Both the position numbers and the translations under genes were made by a program. The notes beneath the pieces were generated by a model. It ran no database searches, had not been told where the DNA came from, and was given only the letters and a program-made list of their open reading frames with translations. Below are positions 18,484 to 27,620 of a stretch of DNA of 64,000 bases, piece by piece; the stretch's first letter is position 1; each line of letters begins with the position of its first letter. The DNA is from Fimbriimonadaceae bacterium (GTDB lineage: Bacteria; Armatimonadota; Fimbriimonadia; Fimbriimonadales; Fimbriimonadaceae): assembly GCA_023957775.1 (NCBI GenBank), contig JAMLGR010000005.1, positions 124,001 to 188,000 on the forward strand, given 5' to 3'.

Positions 18484-19374
18484 CTAGTTGAGGTCCCAAC
18501 CGTAGTTGCCGGGGCTGGTGATCTTGCCTTCCCAATCGTTGCGGATCTGGCAACCTGCGGCGAGTTGGGTCGGCGTGAGCGATCGGGCGCTGCCATCGAC
18601 GCGCGCGATGTTCATGTGGCCTCGGTGCCACGGCCACGCGCCTCCAAATTGCTGCCCCGAATAGGGTGAGTTGACCTTCCAACCGTAGTTCGGCGTAAAG
18701 ATCTCGCTCGTGGGGTCGATGCGGAACGTGTCGACAATCTGGCCGCTCCGCTCGACGAATCGGCAAGGCGGCACCACCAGGTAGTTTCCGCCGCCGAACG
18801 GCACCCCGTGCGCGTCTCGATCCCAGACGGAATCCACGAACATCACGGTGTTGCTCGGGTTGCCCACCATCGACGCCAAGCGCGGGAATGCGGCCCAATG
18901 GCCGCCAAGCGGCCGCATGATGGGCGAGAGATACAGGTAGTTGTAGCCGATGTTCGAACGTTGGGATGCCGAGTAGTAACGGGACTCCGTGTCGCCCGGG
19001 ACCAGGTCCTGGTCGAAGGTCGCCTCGATGTGGTCCCGAACTCCCGTGTCCGCAGGGCATCGGAACAGCGCGAAGCTGCGCTCGTAGGGGAGCAGGAGCT
19101 GCACCCAGGTGCGGTCGTTCCGGGAGTTGGCCAGCGTGTTGGGGCGGTAGTTCGCGGGCATGAAGCGATCGTCGTAGTCGGAAATGTAGAGGGTCGCCGC
19201 AAGGGTCGTCTGCCGGAAATTGGAGAGGCACACGGCCCGTTGGGCAGAGGCGCGCACACCCTGGAAGACAGGGAAAAGAATCCCGGCCAAGATCACCAGA
19301 ATGGCAAGAACCACCAGGAGCTCGGCAAGGGTAAATCCACGGGTGCGCCTAAACACGGGTCGCTCCACTACCAC
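18484..19374 (-). CDS. Type II pseudopilin-like protein with H-X9-DG C-terminus
   Basis: 296 residues. The short leader RRTRG is followed by FTLAELLVVLAILVILAGIL, the prepilin N-methylation helix with Glu5; PilD-type peptidase would cut before Phe. The C-terminal part is the H-X9-DG domain common in Planctomycetes and Armatimonadota (HRGHMNIARVDGSARSL), usually annotated as a DUF1559-type pseudopilin. These proteins occur in many copies per genome and their role is unknown, perhaps secretion or adhesion. The GTG at 19374 begins three bases after the stop of the GNAT gene, so it closes a three-gene operon. Confidence 0.85.
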   Translation of the reverse strand: MVVERPVFRRTRGFTLAELLVVLAILVILAGILFPVFQGVRASAQRAVCLSNFRQTTLAATLYISDYDDRFMPANYRPNTLANSRNDRTWVQLLLPYERSFALFRCPADTGVRDHIEATFDQDLVPGDTESRYYSASQRSNIGYNYLYLSPIMRPLGGHWAAFPRLASMVGNPSNTVMFVDSVWDRDAHGVPFGGGNYLVVPPCRFVERSGQIVDTFRIDPTSEIFTPNYGWKVNSPYSGQQFGGAWPWHRGHMNIARVDGSARSLTPTQLAAGCQIRNDWEGKITSPGNYGWDLN

Positions 19375-19377
19375 AGA

Positions 19378-20151
19378 TTATATCAACTCTAGCGCGCGAT
19401 CCCAAACATAGACTTCCACCGAGCCGATCGAGCGGAATCCCAGCTTCGCGTACCAGCTCTCCAAAACGCCGTCGCATTGAAGGGTCACCCACTCCTTTTC
19501 AGACGCCGTGGAGAGCGCCCACTGCACCACGGCGCCGCCCCATCCCCGGCCCCGACGATCCCTGCGGACGCACAGGTTGTACAGGCCCACCATGCCCTCG
19601 CTCCGGCTCAACATCGCCGCCGCAACGGTCTCTCCAGCCTCGTCGAAACAGTGAAGCTCCAACTCCTCCGCGGCCGCGGTGGCTCGCCGCACGGCGTCGC
19701 GCGAAGGGCCGTCCGACCGCCCAAAGAACTCGCGCATCATGAACCCCGCCGTCTCATCGCGATCGCTGGGCGATCGGACCTCGGAGGGGACGATTCCACT
19801 CGCCGCCGCTCCCCCTCGCCCGATCATCTGGCGCAGGCGGTAAGCGTTGCGAAACCCTTCGCGCTCGAGCTGGGCTCCAAGGTCGGGCGGTCTGTCCGTC
19901 GGGCACGCGTAGATGTTGAACTGCGGTCGTGCGCTCGCGATTTCCGCCAGACGGGCCGGGTCCGAGGGGCCAAGGTTCAGGCCGACGGCGAAGTTGCACA
20001 CGGGGTGCGGGGTCGGACCCAGGCAACCTCCAAAACCCGACTCCTCGAAGACCGTCGAACCCTCGGAGGACTTGCCGAGCGCCAAGTAGGTCGTCGCCAA
20101 ATTGAGCGAGGCCAGTTTTGCCAGCGAGGCGACTACAGAATCGTGCTCCAA
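19378..20151 (-). CDS. GNAT family N-acetyltransferase
   Basis: 257 residues with two GNAT-like halves. The C-terminal half is clear: acetyl-CoA loop RRDRRGRGWGGAVVQWAL, then VTLQCDGVLESWYAKLGFRS. The N-terminal half (LATTYLALGKSSEGS, HPVCNFAVGLNLG) is degenerate. No ATG is available; a TTG at 20151 is proposed because GGGAG lies four bases before it, which makes the gene overlap the hydrolase stop by 19 bases. The acceptor is unknown. It lies between the lipoprotein hydrolase and the pseudopilin in one apparent operon. Confidence 0.8.
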   Translation of the reverse strand: MEHDSVVASLAKLASLNLATTYLALGKSSEGSTVFEESGFGGCLGPTPHPVCNFAVGLNLGPSDPARLAEIASARPQFNIYACPTDRPPDLGAQLEREGFRNAYRLRQMIGRGGAAASGIVPSEVRSPSDRDETAGFMMREFFGRSDGPSRDAVRRATAAAEELELHCFDEAGETVAAAMLSRSEGMVGLYNLCVRRDRRGRGWGGAVVQWALSTASEKEWVTLQCDGVLESWYAKLGFRSIGSVEVYVWDRALELI

Positions 20152-21341
20152 AATGCTCCCAGCGAAATCCCCGACGGCTTCGCGACGAAACCCACGGCAA
20201 ACCCGTTGCTGATCGTGTGCCCGAGAAAGACCTCGGCGCCTTTGGGCGTCACCAAGAAGGTGGCGAAGCCCTCCGCCTTGGGGCTCGTGCGCCACAGATC
20301 GATCCCGGCGGCCACCTGGAGGCCGCGCGCGGAGTTCATCTCGACGCCGATCCGCAGCGTGGGGGCGTAGATTCGCTCGGGCGCGGAGAACGGCCGCCCC
20401 TCCAACGCCGCCCCTTCGAACTCCGCCACCAGACGGAGGATCTTCCTTTGAACGAACACTCCGCCGTAGTGCCCGGTGTCCACCCAGAGAATCTGCGAAC
20501 CGGGAAGCGCCGCCCGAAGTTTCTCGGTGTCGGCGGGCGGGATCACCGAGTCGTACCGCGCGCCGACGAGGAACACGGGTGCCGGACGCCTCTCGGAAAG
20601 ATAGGTGAGCGGCTCGATCGAACTCAACTCGTCGCGCAAGGACCCCTCCAGGTAGCCCGCGCCGCGCAGCACCTCGCGCTGCTGGACGACTCGCGAACTG
20701 TGCCAGAGGATGTGCGCCAGGTCGGCTCCTCCGAGAACGAAGCTCGCCGCCGCGAAGCGGGGCTCGACCGCGTAGGCCGTGGCGCCCACGATCGCGCCCA
20801 GGCTCGTGCCCGCAAGACCGATCTTGTTCGTGTCGAACTCGGGCCGCGAAGCGATCCAGTCCACCGTGCGCCGCACGTCCAGCACCGACTGCTCCATCGT
20901 CCGCCGCATCTTGGGAGGGTCGGGCTCGATGGCGTACTGCCCCGAAGTCGCTCCGGGAGGCGTCCTCGACAGGTGGTAGGGCAACGTCACCAGGACCGCC
21001 GCGACGCCGCGGCTGTTTAGCTCCTGCGCGAGCGCGACGTCGACGCGCTGATCCGAGGCGCCCCAGTAGTGGAGGACGACCACGACCGGCATCGGCCCCT
21101 CCGTTCCCTGGGGAAGGAGCGCGCGGATCGGCACCCGGTTGTTGACCGGATAGGGCGTCGCCACGGGGCTGGGGAACTCGATCGCGTACTCGACCGTGGT
21201 TTCGGTCTCGGAGAGCCTCCGCCAATCGCCAAAAGCGATCTTGGGGGGCGCGATGCGCAAATCCATCCCATCGCCCGGCGACGCGTACGCGCAACCGACG
21301 ACCAGAATCGCTCCCACCCAGGCGAGGACGCGCGCTTTCAC
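20133..21341 (-). CDS. Alpha/beta hydrolase lipoprotein (dienelactone hydrolase-like)
   Basis: 402 residues. The GTG at 21341 gives a lipoprotein signal, AWVGAILVVGCAYAS, with lipobox VVGC, so the protein is probably membrane-anchored. The hydrolase core shows VVVLHYWGASD (oxyanion-hole strand), nucleophile Ser180 in GLAGTSLGA, Asp264 in GARYDSVIP and His291 in DTGHYGG, a complete triad. After residue 300 an unusual extension of about 100 residues (RIYAPTLRIGVEMNSARGLQ, FATFLVTPKGAEVFLGHTIS) looks like a small beta-domain. The substrate is unknown. It is first in the operon with the GNAT and pseudopilin genes and divergent from the rhomboid gene. Confidence 0.85.
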   Translation of the reverse strand: MKARVLAWVGAILVVGCAYASPGDGMDLRIAPPKIAFGDWRRLSETETTVEYAIEFPSPVATPYPVNNRVPIRALLPQGTEGPMPVVVVLHYWGASDQRVDVALAQELNSRGVAAVLVTLPYHLSRTPPGATSGQYAIEPDPPKMRRTMEQSVLDVRRTVDWIASRPEFDTNKIGLAGTSLGAIVGATAYAVEPRFAAASFVLGGADLAHILWHSSRVVQQREVLRGAGYLEGSLRDELSSIEPLTYLSERRPAPVFLVGARYDSVIPPADTEKLRAALPGSQILWVDTGHYGGVFVQRKILRLVAEFEGAALEGRPFSAPERIYAPTLRIGVEMNSARGLQVAAGIDLWRTSPKAEGFATFLVTPKGAEVFLGHTISNGFAVGFVAKPSGISLGAFWSTIL

Positions 21342-21416
21342 GCGACCGCTTTCGACACCGAGGGGGACTCTCCTGCGGCGCTTGACTTTTCGTTCCTGCA
21401 ACCTGCGACCCCCCGG

Positions 21417-21422
21417 TAGACT
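21417..21422 (+). promoter_or_regulatory. Possible -10 box of the rhomboid gene
   Basis: TAGACT nine bases before the ATG at 21432, with TTCCTG about 18 bases further upstream. The leader would be only a few bases. Confidence 0.35.
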
Positions 21423-21431
21423 GGCGCGAGC

Positions 21432-22118
21432 ATGATCCCGATCCGCGACAACCAGATCAACACGCGCGTGCCGCTGGTGACGTGGACCTTGATCGCGTTG
21501 AACTGCGTGGTTTACTTCTGGGATCGGCAGGGACACCTGACCGGGCCGAGCGTGGTGTTCGCCGGGTTGGCCATGCGTCCCGCCGTCGTGGTCGCGGGGT
21601 TGACGGGCGGGGGCGACCAGTTCTCCCTGGTGACGCTCTTCACGTCCATGTTCCTCCACGGCGGGTTGATGCATCTCGTCGGTAACCTCCTGTTTCTAAT
21701 GGCGTTCGGCAACAGCGTCGAGAACGCGTTGGGGCCGATGCGCTACGCGTTGTACTATCTCGCCTGGGGACTGGTCGCAGGCATCGCCCACATCTACGTC
21801 GATCCGTCCTCGCCGATCCCGACGGTCGGGGCTTCGGGCGCGATCGGGGGAGTGTTGGGAGCGTATCTGCTCCTCTTTCCGGGAAACAAGGTGGAAGTCT
21901 ACATCCCGTTGCTGGCGTTCATCACGGTCGTGTTCAGCGCATGGGTGCTGCTCGGGGTTTGGTTCCTTTGGCAGATCTTCATCCCCCAAGAGGGCGTGGC
22001 GAACTGGGCCCACGTGGGCGGCTTCCTCGCCGGCATGGCAACGGTGCTGGTGATGGGCGGGCGCGAGCGCGTGTTGCGGGGTCGGATGTTGGAGTTGGAC
22101 CATGAGTTTGGGGAGTAG
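21432..22118 (+). CDS. Rhomboid family intramembrane serine protease
   Basis: 228 residues with six membrane segments. The catalytic dyad is Ser135 in the GASGAIGGVLGAY motif of TM4 and His194 in WAHVGGFLAG of TM6; HGGLMHLVGNLLFLMAFG is the conserved HxxxxHxxxN segment. The start RDNQINTRVPLVTW is typical of the bacterial family. It cleaves transmembrane helices of unknown clients. Its 3' end overlaps the next gene by 17 bases, giving a rhomboid, DUF5693-like, csaB, outer-membrane barrel cluster. Confidence 0.94.
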   Translation: MIPIRDNQINTRVPLVTWTLIALNCVVYFWDRQGHLTGPSVVFAGLAMRPAVVVAGLTGGGDQFSLVTLFTSMFLHGGLMHLVGNLLFLMAFGNSVENALGPMRYALYYLAWGLVAGIAHIYVDPSSPIPTVGASGAIGGVLGAYLLLFPGNKVEVYIPLLAFITVVFSAWVLLGVWFLWQIFIPQEGVANWAHVGGFLAGMATVLVMGGRERVLRGRMLELDHEFGE

Positions 22119-23952
22119 TGTGCCTCGGTGGGTCTGGGGTTGCGCAGCCCTCGCCGCCCTCGCGAGCCTTGCCTCGATCGGCTATCGCTACCGCGCCGAA
22201 CAACGCAACCGGGCCGTCACGATCGTGGCGGAGGCGGAGACCATCCAAGAGCTGGGCGCCGCGGTCGACCTGCCGCTGAACGCGTCCTTGTACAGCCTGA
22301 AACAAGAGGGTCTGGGCGGAGTCGTGATCTCCGAGCAGTTCGTCTCGGATCTCCTTCTGGTGGGCTCCGTGACGATGACGTCCGGCGAGAACCCGGGAAG
22401 CCCCTACCTGGTCACCCTCCAAGGCCCCGCGTCGACCCTGGACCGGGTCGAGCGCGGCGTCGTGGTCCGGTTTGGAGAGGGCGCGGCGATGCGGGCCGCG
22501 CCGGACCGCCTCATCGTGCACCGCGTGGCGCCCATGACCGTGCGCAATCTCGCGATCGGGCTGAACCCCTACGTGGCCCAAGCGGTGCGCGACGCGGGGC
22601 TTGCGATCGTCGCGCGCGCGTCCAACCCCGCCGGCGCCGGCGCCGAGACCGTGCGCGAAACCGTGCGATGGATGAAGGAGCTGGGTGCCAGCTACTTCCT
22701 GCCGCAGGGGGAGCAGGTGTTGGGGCGGCGGGACAACCTGGACGTGCTCGAGGAAACCCTAGCCCAAACGGGCATCCGCTACTGCACGCCCGAGTTCGTG
22801 AAGATCGGCGGCGATGCGAACGTCGTGGCGGCGGCCCCGGAGAACGTGGTGCGCCTCCACTCCGCGCAAGCGGCCGAACTTGACAAACTCCCCCTCTCCG
22901 AGGCCGTCGACCGCTACGTGCGCGCCGCCCGCGAGCGCAACATGCGCATGCTCCTGCTGCGCCCCCTCACCTACTCTGCGCAGCAGCCGATTCGTTCGTT
23001 TGGCGACTTCATGGCCGCGATCGGGGTCGACCTTCGGAAGCAGGGCGGCGACCTCGGCGTCTCGCGCCCGTTCGAGGAGCCCGCGCCACCCCGTCCGTTG
23101 CTCTGGCTGATCGGGCTGGCCGTCGCTCCGGTGGCCATGTGGGTCGGGACGCTGTTCGTCTCCGATCCTCGCGGGCGGAAGGTCGGATACGTGGTCCTCG
23201 GGTTGTTGGGGATCGCGTGTTGGGTGGACGCGGGGCGCTCGTGGATGGCGCTCGTCGGAGCCGTGACGTTCCCGACGCTCGCGTACGCCGCGATGCTTTC
23301 CCGCCAGTCGAAGAGCTGGGTGGTCGAGTACCTGGCGATGACCGCGACGAGCCTCGTCGGCGGCCTCGTCGTGGCCGGCATGCTCAACGGGCTGCCCTAC
23401 CTCGTGCGCGCGGACCAGTTCTCCGGCGTCAAGGCCGCCCACTTCCTGCCGATCGGCCTGATCGGTTGGCTGTTGTTCCGCAAGCTCGCCGATCCGAAGG
23501 AGGCGCTCGGGGGCACCATCCGCTGGAGCCAGGCCCTGTTGACGCTTGCGGCTCTGGCGGCGCTCGCGCTGATGGCGACCCGTACCGGCAACGACAATCC
23601 GGCCGCGGTGAGCGGCTTGGAGATCAAGTTCCGGAGCGTGCTGGACGCCCTGTTGTTCGTGCGGCCGCGCACGAAGGAGTTCCTGGTCGGCCACCCCCTT
23701 TTGATCCTCGGACTCGCGCTCTGGATCCGGGAGCGCGCGGCTGGGGCGAAGGGGAATGCGGCCGGTTGGGCCGCCGTGGCCCTGGTGGCGGGTTCGATCG
23801 GCCAGACCAGCGTTGTGAACACGTTGTGCCACCTCCATACGCCCGTGGCGCTGAGCTTGGCCCGCATCGGGGTGGGCTTCCTGGCGGGCGGTATACTCGG
23901 CGCGATTCTATGGGCGCTCGTGGCGCGGGTCTTCACGCGCCCAGGGAGCTAA
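22102..23952 (+). CDS. DUF5693-like multispanning membrane protein
   Basis: 616 residues. One N-terminal membrane helix is followed by an extracytoplasmic domain of about 300 residues (VAEAETIQELGAAVDLPLNA, GGVVISEQFVSDLL, RNLAIGLNPYVAQAVRDAG, DAIGIRYC-like TGIRYCTPEFVKIGG) and then about nine membrane segments. This is the arrangement of DUF5693 proteins, which in other phyla often sit directly before csaB, as here. The function is unproven; a role in making or flipping the secondary cell-wall polymer that CsaB modifies is plausible from context. The start overlaps the rhomboid stop, and its TAA overlaps the csaB start region. Confidence 0.75.
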   Translation: MSLGSSVPRWVWGCAALAALASLASIGYRYRAEQRNRAVTIVAEAETIQELGAAVDLPLNASLYSLKQEGLGGVVISEQFVSDLLLVGSVTMTSGENPGSPYLVTLQGPASTLDRVERGVVVRFGEGAAMRAAPDRLIVHRVAPMTVRNLAIGLNPYVAQAVRDAGLAIVARASNPAGAGAETVRETVRWMKELGASYFLPQGEQVLGRRDNLDVLEETLAQTGIRYCTPEFVKIGGDANVVAAAPENVVRLHSAQAAELDKLPLSEAVDRYVRAARERNMRMLLLRPLTYSAQQPIRSFGDFMAAIGVDLRKQGGDLGVSRPFEEPAPPRPLLWLIGLAVAPVAMWVGTLFVSDPRGRKVGYVVLGLLGIACWVDAGRSWMALVGAVTFPTLAYAAMLSRQSKSWVVEYLAMTATSLVGGLVVAGMLNGLPYLVRADQFSGVKAAHFLPIGLIGWLLFRKLADPKEALGGTIRWSQALLTLAALAALALMATRTGNDNPAAVSGLEIKFRSVLDALLFVRPRTKEFLVGHPLLILGLALWIRERAAGAKGNAAGWAAVALVAGSIGQTSVVNTLCHLHTPVALSLARIGVGFLAGGILGAILWALVARVFTRPGS

Positions 23953-23953
23953 T

Positions 23954-25033
23954 GTGGCGCACCTCCTCCTAGCCGGGTACCTGGGTTGCGGCAATCTGGG
24001 CGACGACGCGATGATGCTCGGTTTCCTCCACGGACTGGGCGGGGGCCACGACGTCACGGTGTTGAGCGGGAACCCCGAGGAGACCTTCCGACTGTACGGA
24101 TTGCCCTCCGTCCCGCGCCGGGACATGGGCGCCGTCAAGCAGGCGATCTACACGTGCGATGCGCTCGTGTTTCCCGGAGGCAGCGTGTTCCAAGATGTCA
24201 CCAGCCTCAAGAGCGTCGGCTACTACTCGCAGCTTGTGCGCCTGGCCAAGGCGGCCAAGAAGCCCGTGGCCATGGTCGGCCAGGGCGTCGGGCCGCTGAA
24301 CCGCTACTTCGGCAAGCAGATGGCGGTCGGCGCGTTCAACGCCGCGGATGCGATCGTCGTGCGCGACCCGGGCTCGGCGGCGCTCCTACGGCAGTTGGGA
24401 GTGAAGACGCCCGTGCGGGTGGCGGCGGACCCCGTGTTCCTGCTTCCCAAACCGGCCGAGCGGGAGGACCAGACGAGCTTCCAGGTCGGGGAGATGCGCA
24501 CCGTCGGGCTGGCCCCGCGCCCCCTGGGCAAGCGAACGAAGGACGTCGCGCAGCTTTTCGCCGATCTCGCGCGCCTGCTCTTCCAGGGGAACTTCATGCC
24601 GGTGCTGATCGAGATGGACCGCGAGGAGGACGGGGACCTCATCCTGCAGATCAACAAGCTGCAGGGCGGCAAGGTGCCCGACCTGCGCAAGGTGCAGACG
24701 CCGATGCAGTTGCAGCAACGCATCGCCCGGATGGACTCGGTGATCGCCATGCGCCTCCACGCGGGGGTGCTCGCCACCACGGTGGGCGTTCCGCCGTTCA
24801 TGGTTTCCTACGACCCCAAAGTCACGGCTTTCGCCAACCTTCTGGACGTGGCCACGGCGCCTTCGATCGAAGGGTTGACCGCGCAACGCCTGTATGAGAA
24901 CTTCGTGATGTTCGCGAAGGAGCGGGAGCGCGTGCTCAAGGTATTGGAGCGGCGCACGGGCGAACTACGCAAGCAGGCGGAACTGAACGTCGAAGCGGTC
25001 GTCGAGTGTCTAAGAGGAGCGCCGGGTTCGTAA
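23954..25033 (+). CDS. csaB: Polysaccharide pyruvyl transferase CsaB
   Basis: 359 residues. Transfers pyruvate from phosphoenolpyruvate to a sugar of the cell-wall polymer, making the ketal that SLH-domain proteins bind. The family pattern is clear: GYLGCGNLGDDAMM at the N-terminus, FPGGSVFQDVTSLKSVGYYS, GQGVGPLN, VRDPGSAALLRQLG, ADPVFLL, and the C-terminal MRLHAGVLATTVGVPPFMVSYDPKV. The GTG at 23954 follows the upstream stop with one base between. CsaB with a large beta-barrel next door fits a diderm envelope in which SLH proteins tether the outer membrane, as in Thermus and Deinococcus (inference). Confidence 0.94.
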   Translation: MAHLLLAGYLGCGNLGDDAMMLGFLHGLGGGHDVTVLSGNPEETFRLYGLPSVPRRDMGAVKQAIYTCDALVFPGGSVFQDVTSLKSVGYYSQLVRLAKAAKKPVAMVGQGVGPLNRYFGKQMAVGAFNAADAIVVRDPGSAALLRQLGVKTPVRVAADPVFLLPKPAEREDQTSFQVGEMRTVGLAPRPLGKRTKDVAQLFADLARLLFQGNFMPVLIEMDREEDGDLILQINKLQGGKVPDLRKVQTPMQLQQRIARMDSVIAMRLHAGVLATTVGVPPFMVSYDPKVTAFANLLDVATAPSIEGLTAQRLYENFVMFAKERERVLKVLERRTGELRKQAELNVEAVVECLRGAPGS

Positions 25034-25053
25034 CCGCGCGTGCTCGGCCTGTC

Positions 25054-27585
25054 ATGAATCGGTTTCGCTGGTTGCTACTGGGGTGTTGCGTCGGTTGGGC
25101 GGCGTCTGCCCCCGCGCAGCTCACCCCGTGGGCGCGCCGCGAGATCTTCGATCGAATCCAGATTACGGGCCAGCGGCGGTTGGGGTACCACGCCGTCACG
25201 GTGTCCGGCGATGCGGAGGCCTACCGCTCGGAGACGTACTACGGCCTCGGCGGGCAGCGGTTTACGGACGTGGGCCACGTGAACCTCTCGGGCCACAACG
25301 TGTTAGGAACGATCAGCTTCAACGTGCAGCTCTCGGACAATCGCTTCTCGGACCCACAGTCGCAAAAGGCGACGCTGACCTACAAGAACGGCCCGACCAC
25401 CGTGGATCTCGGGGATATCCGAGGCTCGCTTCTCGGGGGCAACCGCTTCGTGCTGTTCAGCAAATCGCTGCGCGGAGTGTCGGCCTTGGTGCGGAAGGGG
25501 CGCTTCGCGGCCAAGGGCGTCTACAGCGAGTCGCGGGGCAGCGCGAAGACCATCAGCCTGAACGGCAACAACTCGGCCGGCCCTTACTATCTCGGCAACA
25601 GCCAGATCGTGGCGGACTCGGAGTCGGTGCGCATCGACGGTGTGGCGATGCGCCTCGGGCAGGACTACGTGATCAACTACGAGCTGGGCGCGATCACCTT
25701 CATCAACCGGATCGTCCCTCCCACGAGCTCGATCGTCGTTTCGTTCGAAGCCTTGGGTTTCAACGCGAACAAGGGCACGGTCCAGGGCGCCGCGGCGACC
25801 TACGACTTCGGGCGGTTCGGGCGCGCCGGCATCACCTATCTGGCGCAGCAGGCCCGCAGCTCGGGGGGGCTGAGCACGCGCCTCGAGCAGTTCCAGGGAT
25901 TCGGCGCGGCCTCGACGCCCTACTTCCTGCAGTTCGAACCGCTGCTCTCGCGCCCAATCACGATTCGACTCGACGGCGTGCTCCAGACCGAAGGGATCGA
26001 CTACCACTTCGATACGCTCAACACGAGCGTGTTCTACTTCAACCGCTTCGTTCCGGCGACGAGCATCATCGACGTCGTCTACACGCCGAAGCCGACCAGC
26101 ACCGTCGATGGCGACCGACGCGTCGTCGGGTTGGACTATCGCATTCCCCTGGGCAAGTTCGGCCAGAGTGGATCGATCGGCTACAGCCAGGCGTTCGGCG
26201 AGCTGATCAACGACGTGACCCCTCTGAGCGGCACGGCGCGCGGCATCGACGGGGATTACCGCACTGGCGGGCTGACCTTGCGCGGCTCGATTCGCGACGT
26301 GCCCGACGGCTTCGTCAGCGTCGAGTCCCGCGGGTTCAACCGAAACGAGCGCGCGTGGGACCTGTCGGCCGATGTTCTGGCTGGCAAGTGGAGTTACGGC
26401 GCCTCGAATCAGAACAGCAGCATCGCGATCCGACGCACCGGAACCAACGGGGAGTTCTCGTTCGACCGCACCCGCGCGACGCGAGGTCAGGCCTACGCGT
26501 CCTTTCGCGAGAGCGACACGGCTGGTTGGTCGTTGGAGCACGTGCGCACCGGCAGCCAGTTCTCGGGATCGGAAACCCGCCTCGACACGACCACGCTCTC
26601 GACGACCCGGCGCATCGGGAAGGTCAACACCGTGCTCGGCCTCGAACGGCAGGACGGGTACGGTCCGATCGGGTCGTCCAGCCCCACTCCGGGCCACCTC
26701 TCCCTGGAAACCCTGCGCCTCGAAGCGACCTACGCGCTGGGCTCGGCGTGGACGTTCCGTGGCAGGACGAGCGCGAGCCGTATCAAGACGGACCTGGGCG
26801 ACGGGGTGGGCAAGGACACGTCGTTGTCGGTTCGCTACGAGCCGGGCGACCGCCTGTTCGTGAACGCGTCGTACTTCCTCAGCGACTCCGGGCAGCTCGC
26901 GGTGCTGGGCGCGTTCCAGAACGGGCAAGGGCTGGGATACGGCGGCAACGGGTTCAGCGGGGGCGTAACAGGCGGCGGGTTCGCCGGGGCGACCGATGCG
27001 CGCTTGATCCAGGTGACCACGGGCTACCGCGCTTCCGACCGGTTGGCGTTCGACGCCCGCTACTACGAGACGCGCTCCGTGGGCTCGGTCACGTCGAACA
27101 GCGAGACCACGGCCTATGGGTTGGGAGCCCACTGGGATCTCGGGCGGACCCATGCGCTGGACTTCTCCATCGACAGCAGCAAGACCCAGTTCGTGGGATC
27201 GGCGCTGACGTCGGACGCGGTGACCTTCTACGGCGCCCTTTCGGGGGCCCCGGGCCGGTGGTCCTACCGCTTGGGGCTCAGCACGCTGGTCACGGGCGGC
27301 AACTCCCAGTTCGGACAGGACAGCGCCACGTTCGATGGCGCGCTCTCGTACCGTCTCGACCCGCGCCAGCGGCTGACGGCGTCCTATCAATCGGGGCGTA
27401 CCCAGGGCTATCTGCCCCAGAGCGATTCGTTCTTCGGCCTAAGCCACCACTACCAGCTTTACAGCAGCGCGGAGCTGGTCACGAGTTACCGGTGGCGCAA
27501 CGTGTCGAATCTCGACCCGATGATTACGTCCGGCGCGTACCGCTCGACGGGCTTCGACATCGAGCTGGCGTTCAATTTCAGGTGA
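25054..27585 (+). CDS. Large outer-membrane beta-barrel protein
   Basis: 843 residues. The ATG at 25054 opens a signal peptide (RFRWLLLGCCVGWAASAPAQ). After a region with repeated small beta domains (TVDLGDIRGSLLGGNRFVLF, SLNGNNSAGPYYLGNSQIVA, TIRLDGVLQTEGIDYHFDT) come about 450 residues of alternating polar/aromatic strands rich in YxFxR-type ends, finishing in YRSTGFDIELAFNFR, a C-terminal Phe-x-Arg strand typical of barrels. A GTG 16 codons upstream is possible but would spoil the signal peptide. It shares no recognised family by eye. It is the last gene of the csaB cluster and ends inside a 17-base palindrome. Confidence 0.8.
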   Translation: MNRFRWLLLGCCVGWAASAPAQLTPWARREIFDRIQITGQRRLGYHAVTVSGDAEAYRSETYYGLGGQRFTDVGHVNLSGHNVLGTISFNVQLSDNRFSDPQSQKATLTYKNGPTTVDLGDIRGSLLGGNRFVLFSKSLRGVSALVRKGRFAAKGVYSESRGSAKTISLNGNNSAGPYYLGNSQIVADSESVRIDGVAMRLGQDYVINYELGAITFINRIVPPTSSIVVSFEALGFNANKGTVQGAAATYDFGRFGRAGITYLAQQARSSGGLSTRLEQFQGFGAASTPYFLQFEPLLSRPITIRLDGVLQTEGIDYHFDTLNTSVFYFNRFVPATSIIDVVYTPKPTSTVDGDRRVVGLDYRIPLGKFGQSGSIGYSQAFGELINDVTPLSGTARGIDGDYRTGGLTLRGSIRDVPDGFVSVESRGFNRNERAWDLSADVLAGKWSYGASNQNSSIAIRRTGTNGEFSFDRTRATRGQAYASFRESDTAGWSLEHVRTGSQFSGSETRLDTTTLSTTRRIGKVNTVLGLERQDGYGPIGSSSPTPGHLSLETLRLEATYALGSAWTFRGRTSASRIKTDLGDGVGKDTSLSVRYEPGDRLFVNASYFLSDSGQLAVLGAFQNGQGLGYGGNGFSGGVTGGGFAGATDARLIQVTTGYRASDRLAFDARYYETRSVGSVTSNSETTAYGLGAHWDLGRTHALDFSIDSSKTQFVGSALTSDAVTFYGALSGAPGRWSYRLGLSTLVTGGNSQFGQDSATFDGALSYRLDPRQRLTASYQSGRTQGYLPQSDSFFGLSHHYQLYSSAELVTSYRWRNVSNLDPMITSGAYRSTGFDIELAFNFR

Positions 27586-27613
27586 AGTGTTGAGCACTCA
27601 ACACTTCACCTGA
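27578..27613. terminator. 17-base perfect palindrome between convergent genes
   Basis: Arms 27578-27594 and 27597-27613 are exact reverse complements separated only by CA. The left arm contains the TGA stop of the barrel gene. There is no T-run on either side, so it is either a hairpin that ends both transcripts or a cruciform site. Confidence 0.6.
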
Positions 27614-27620
27614 GGCGGAT

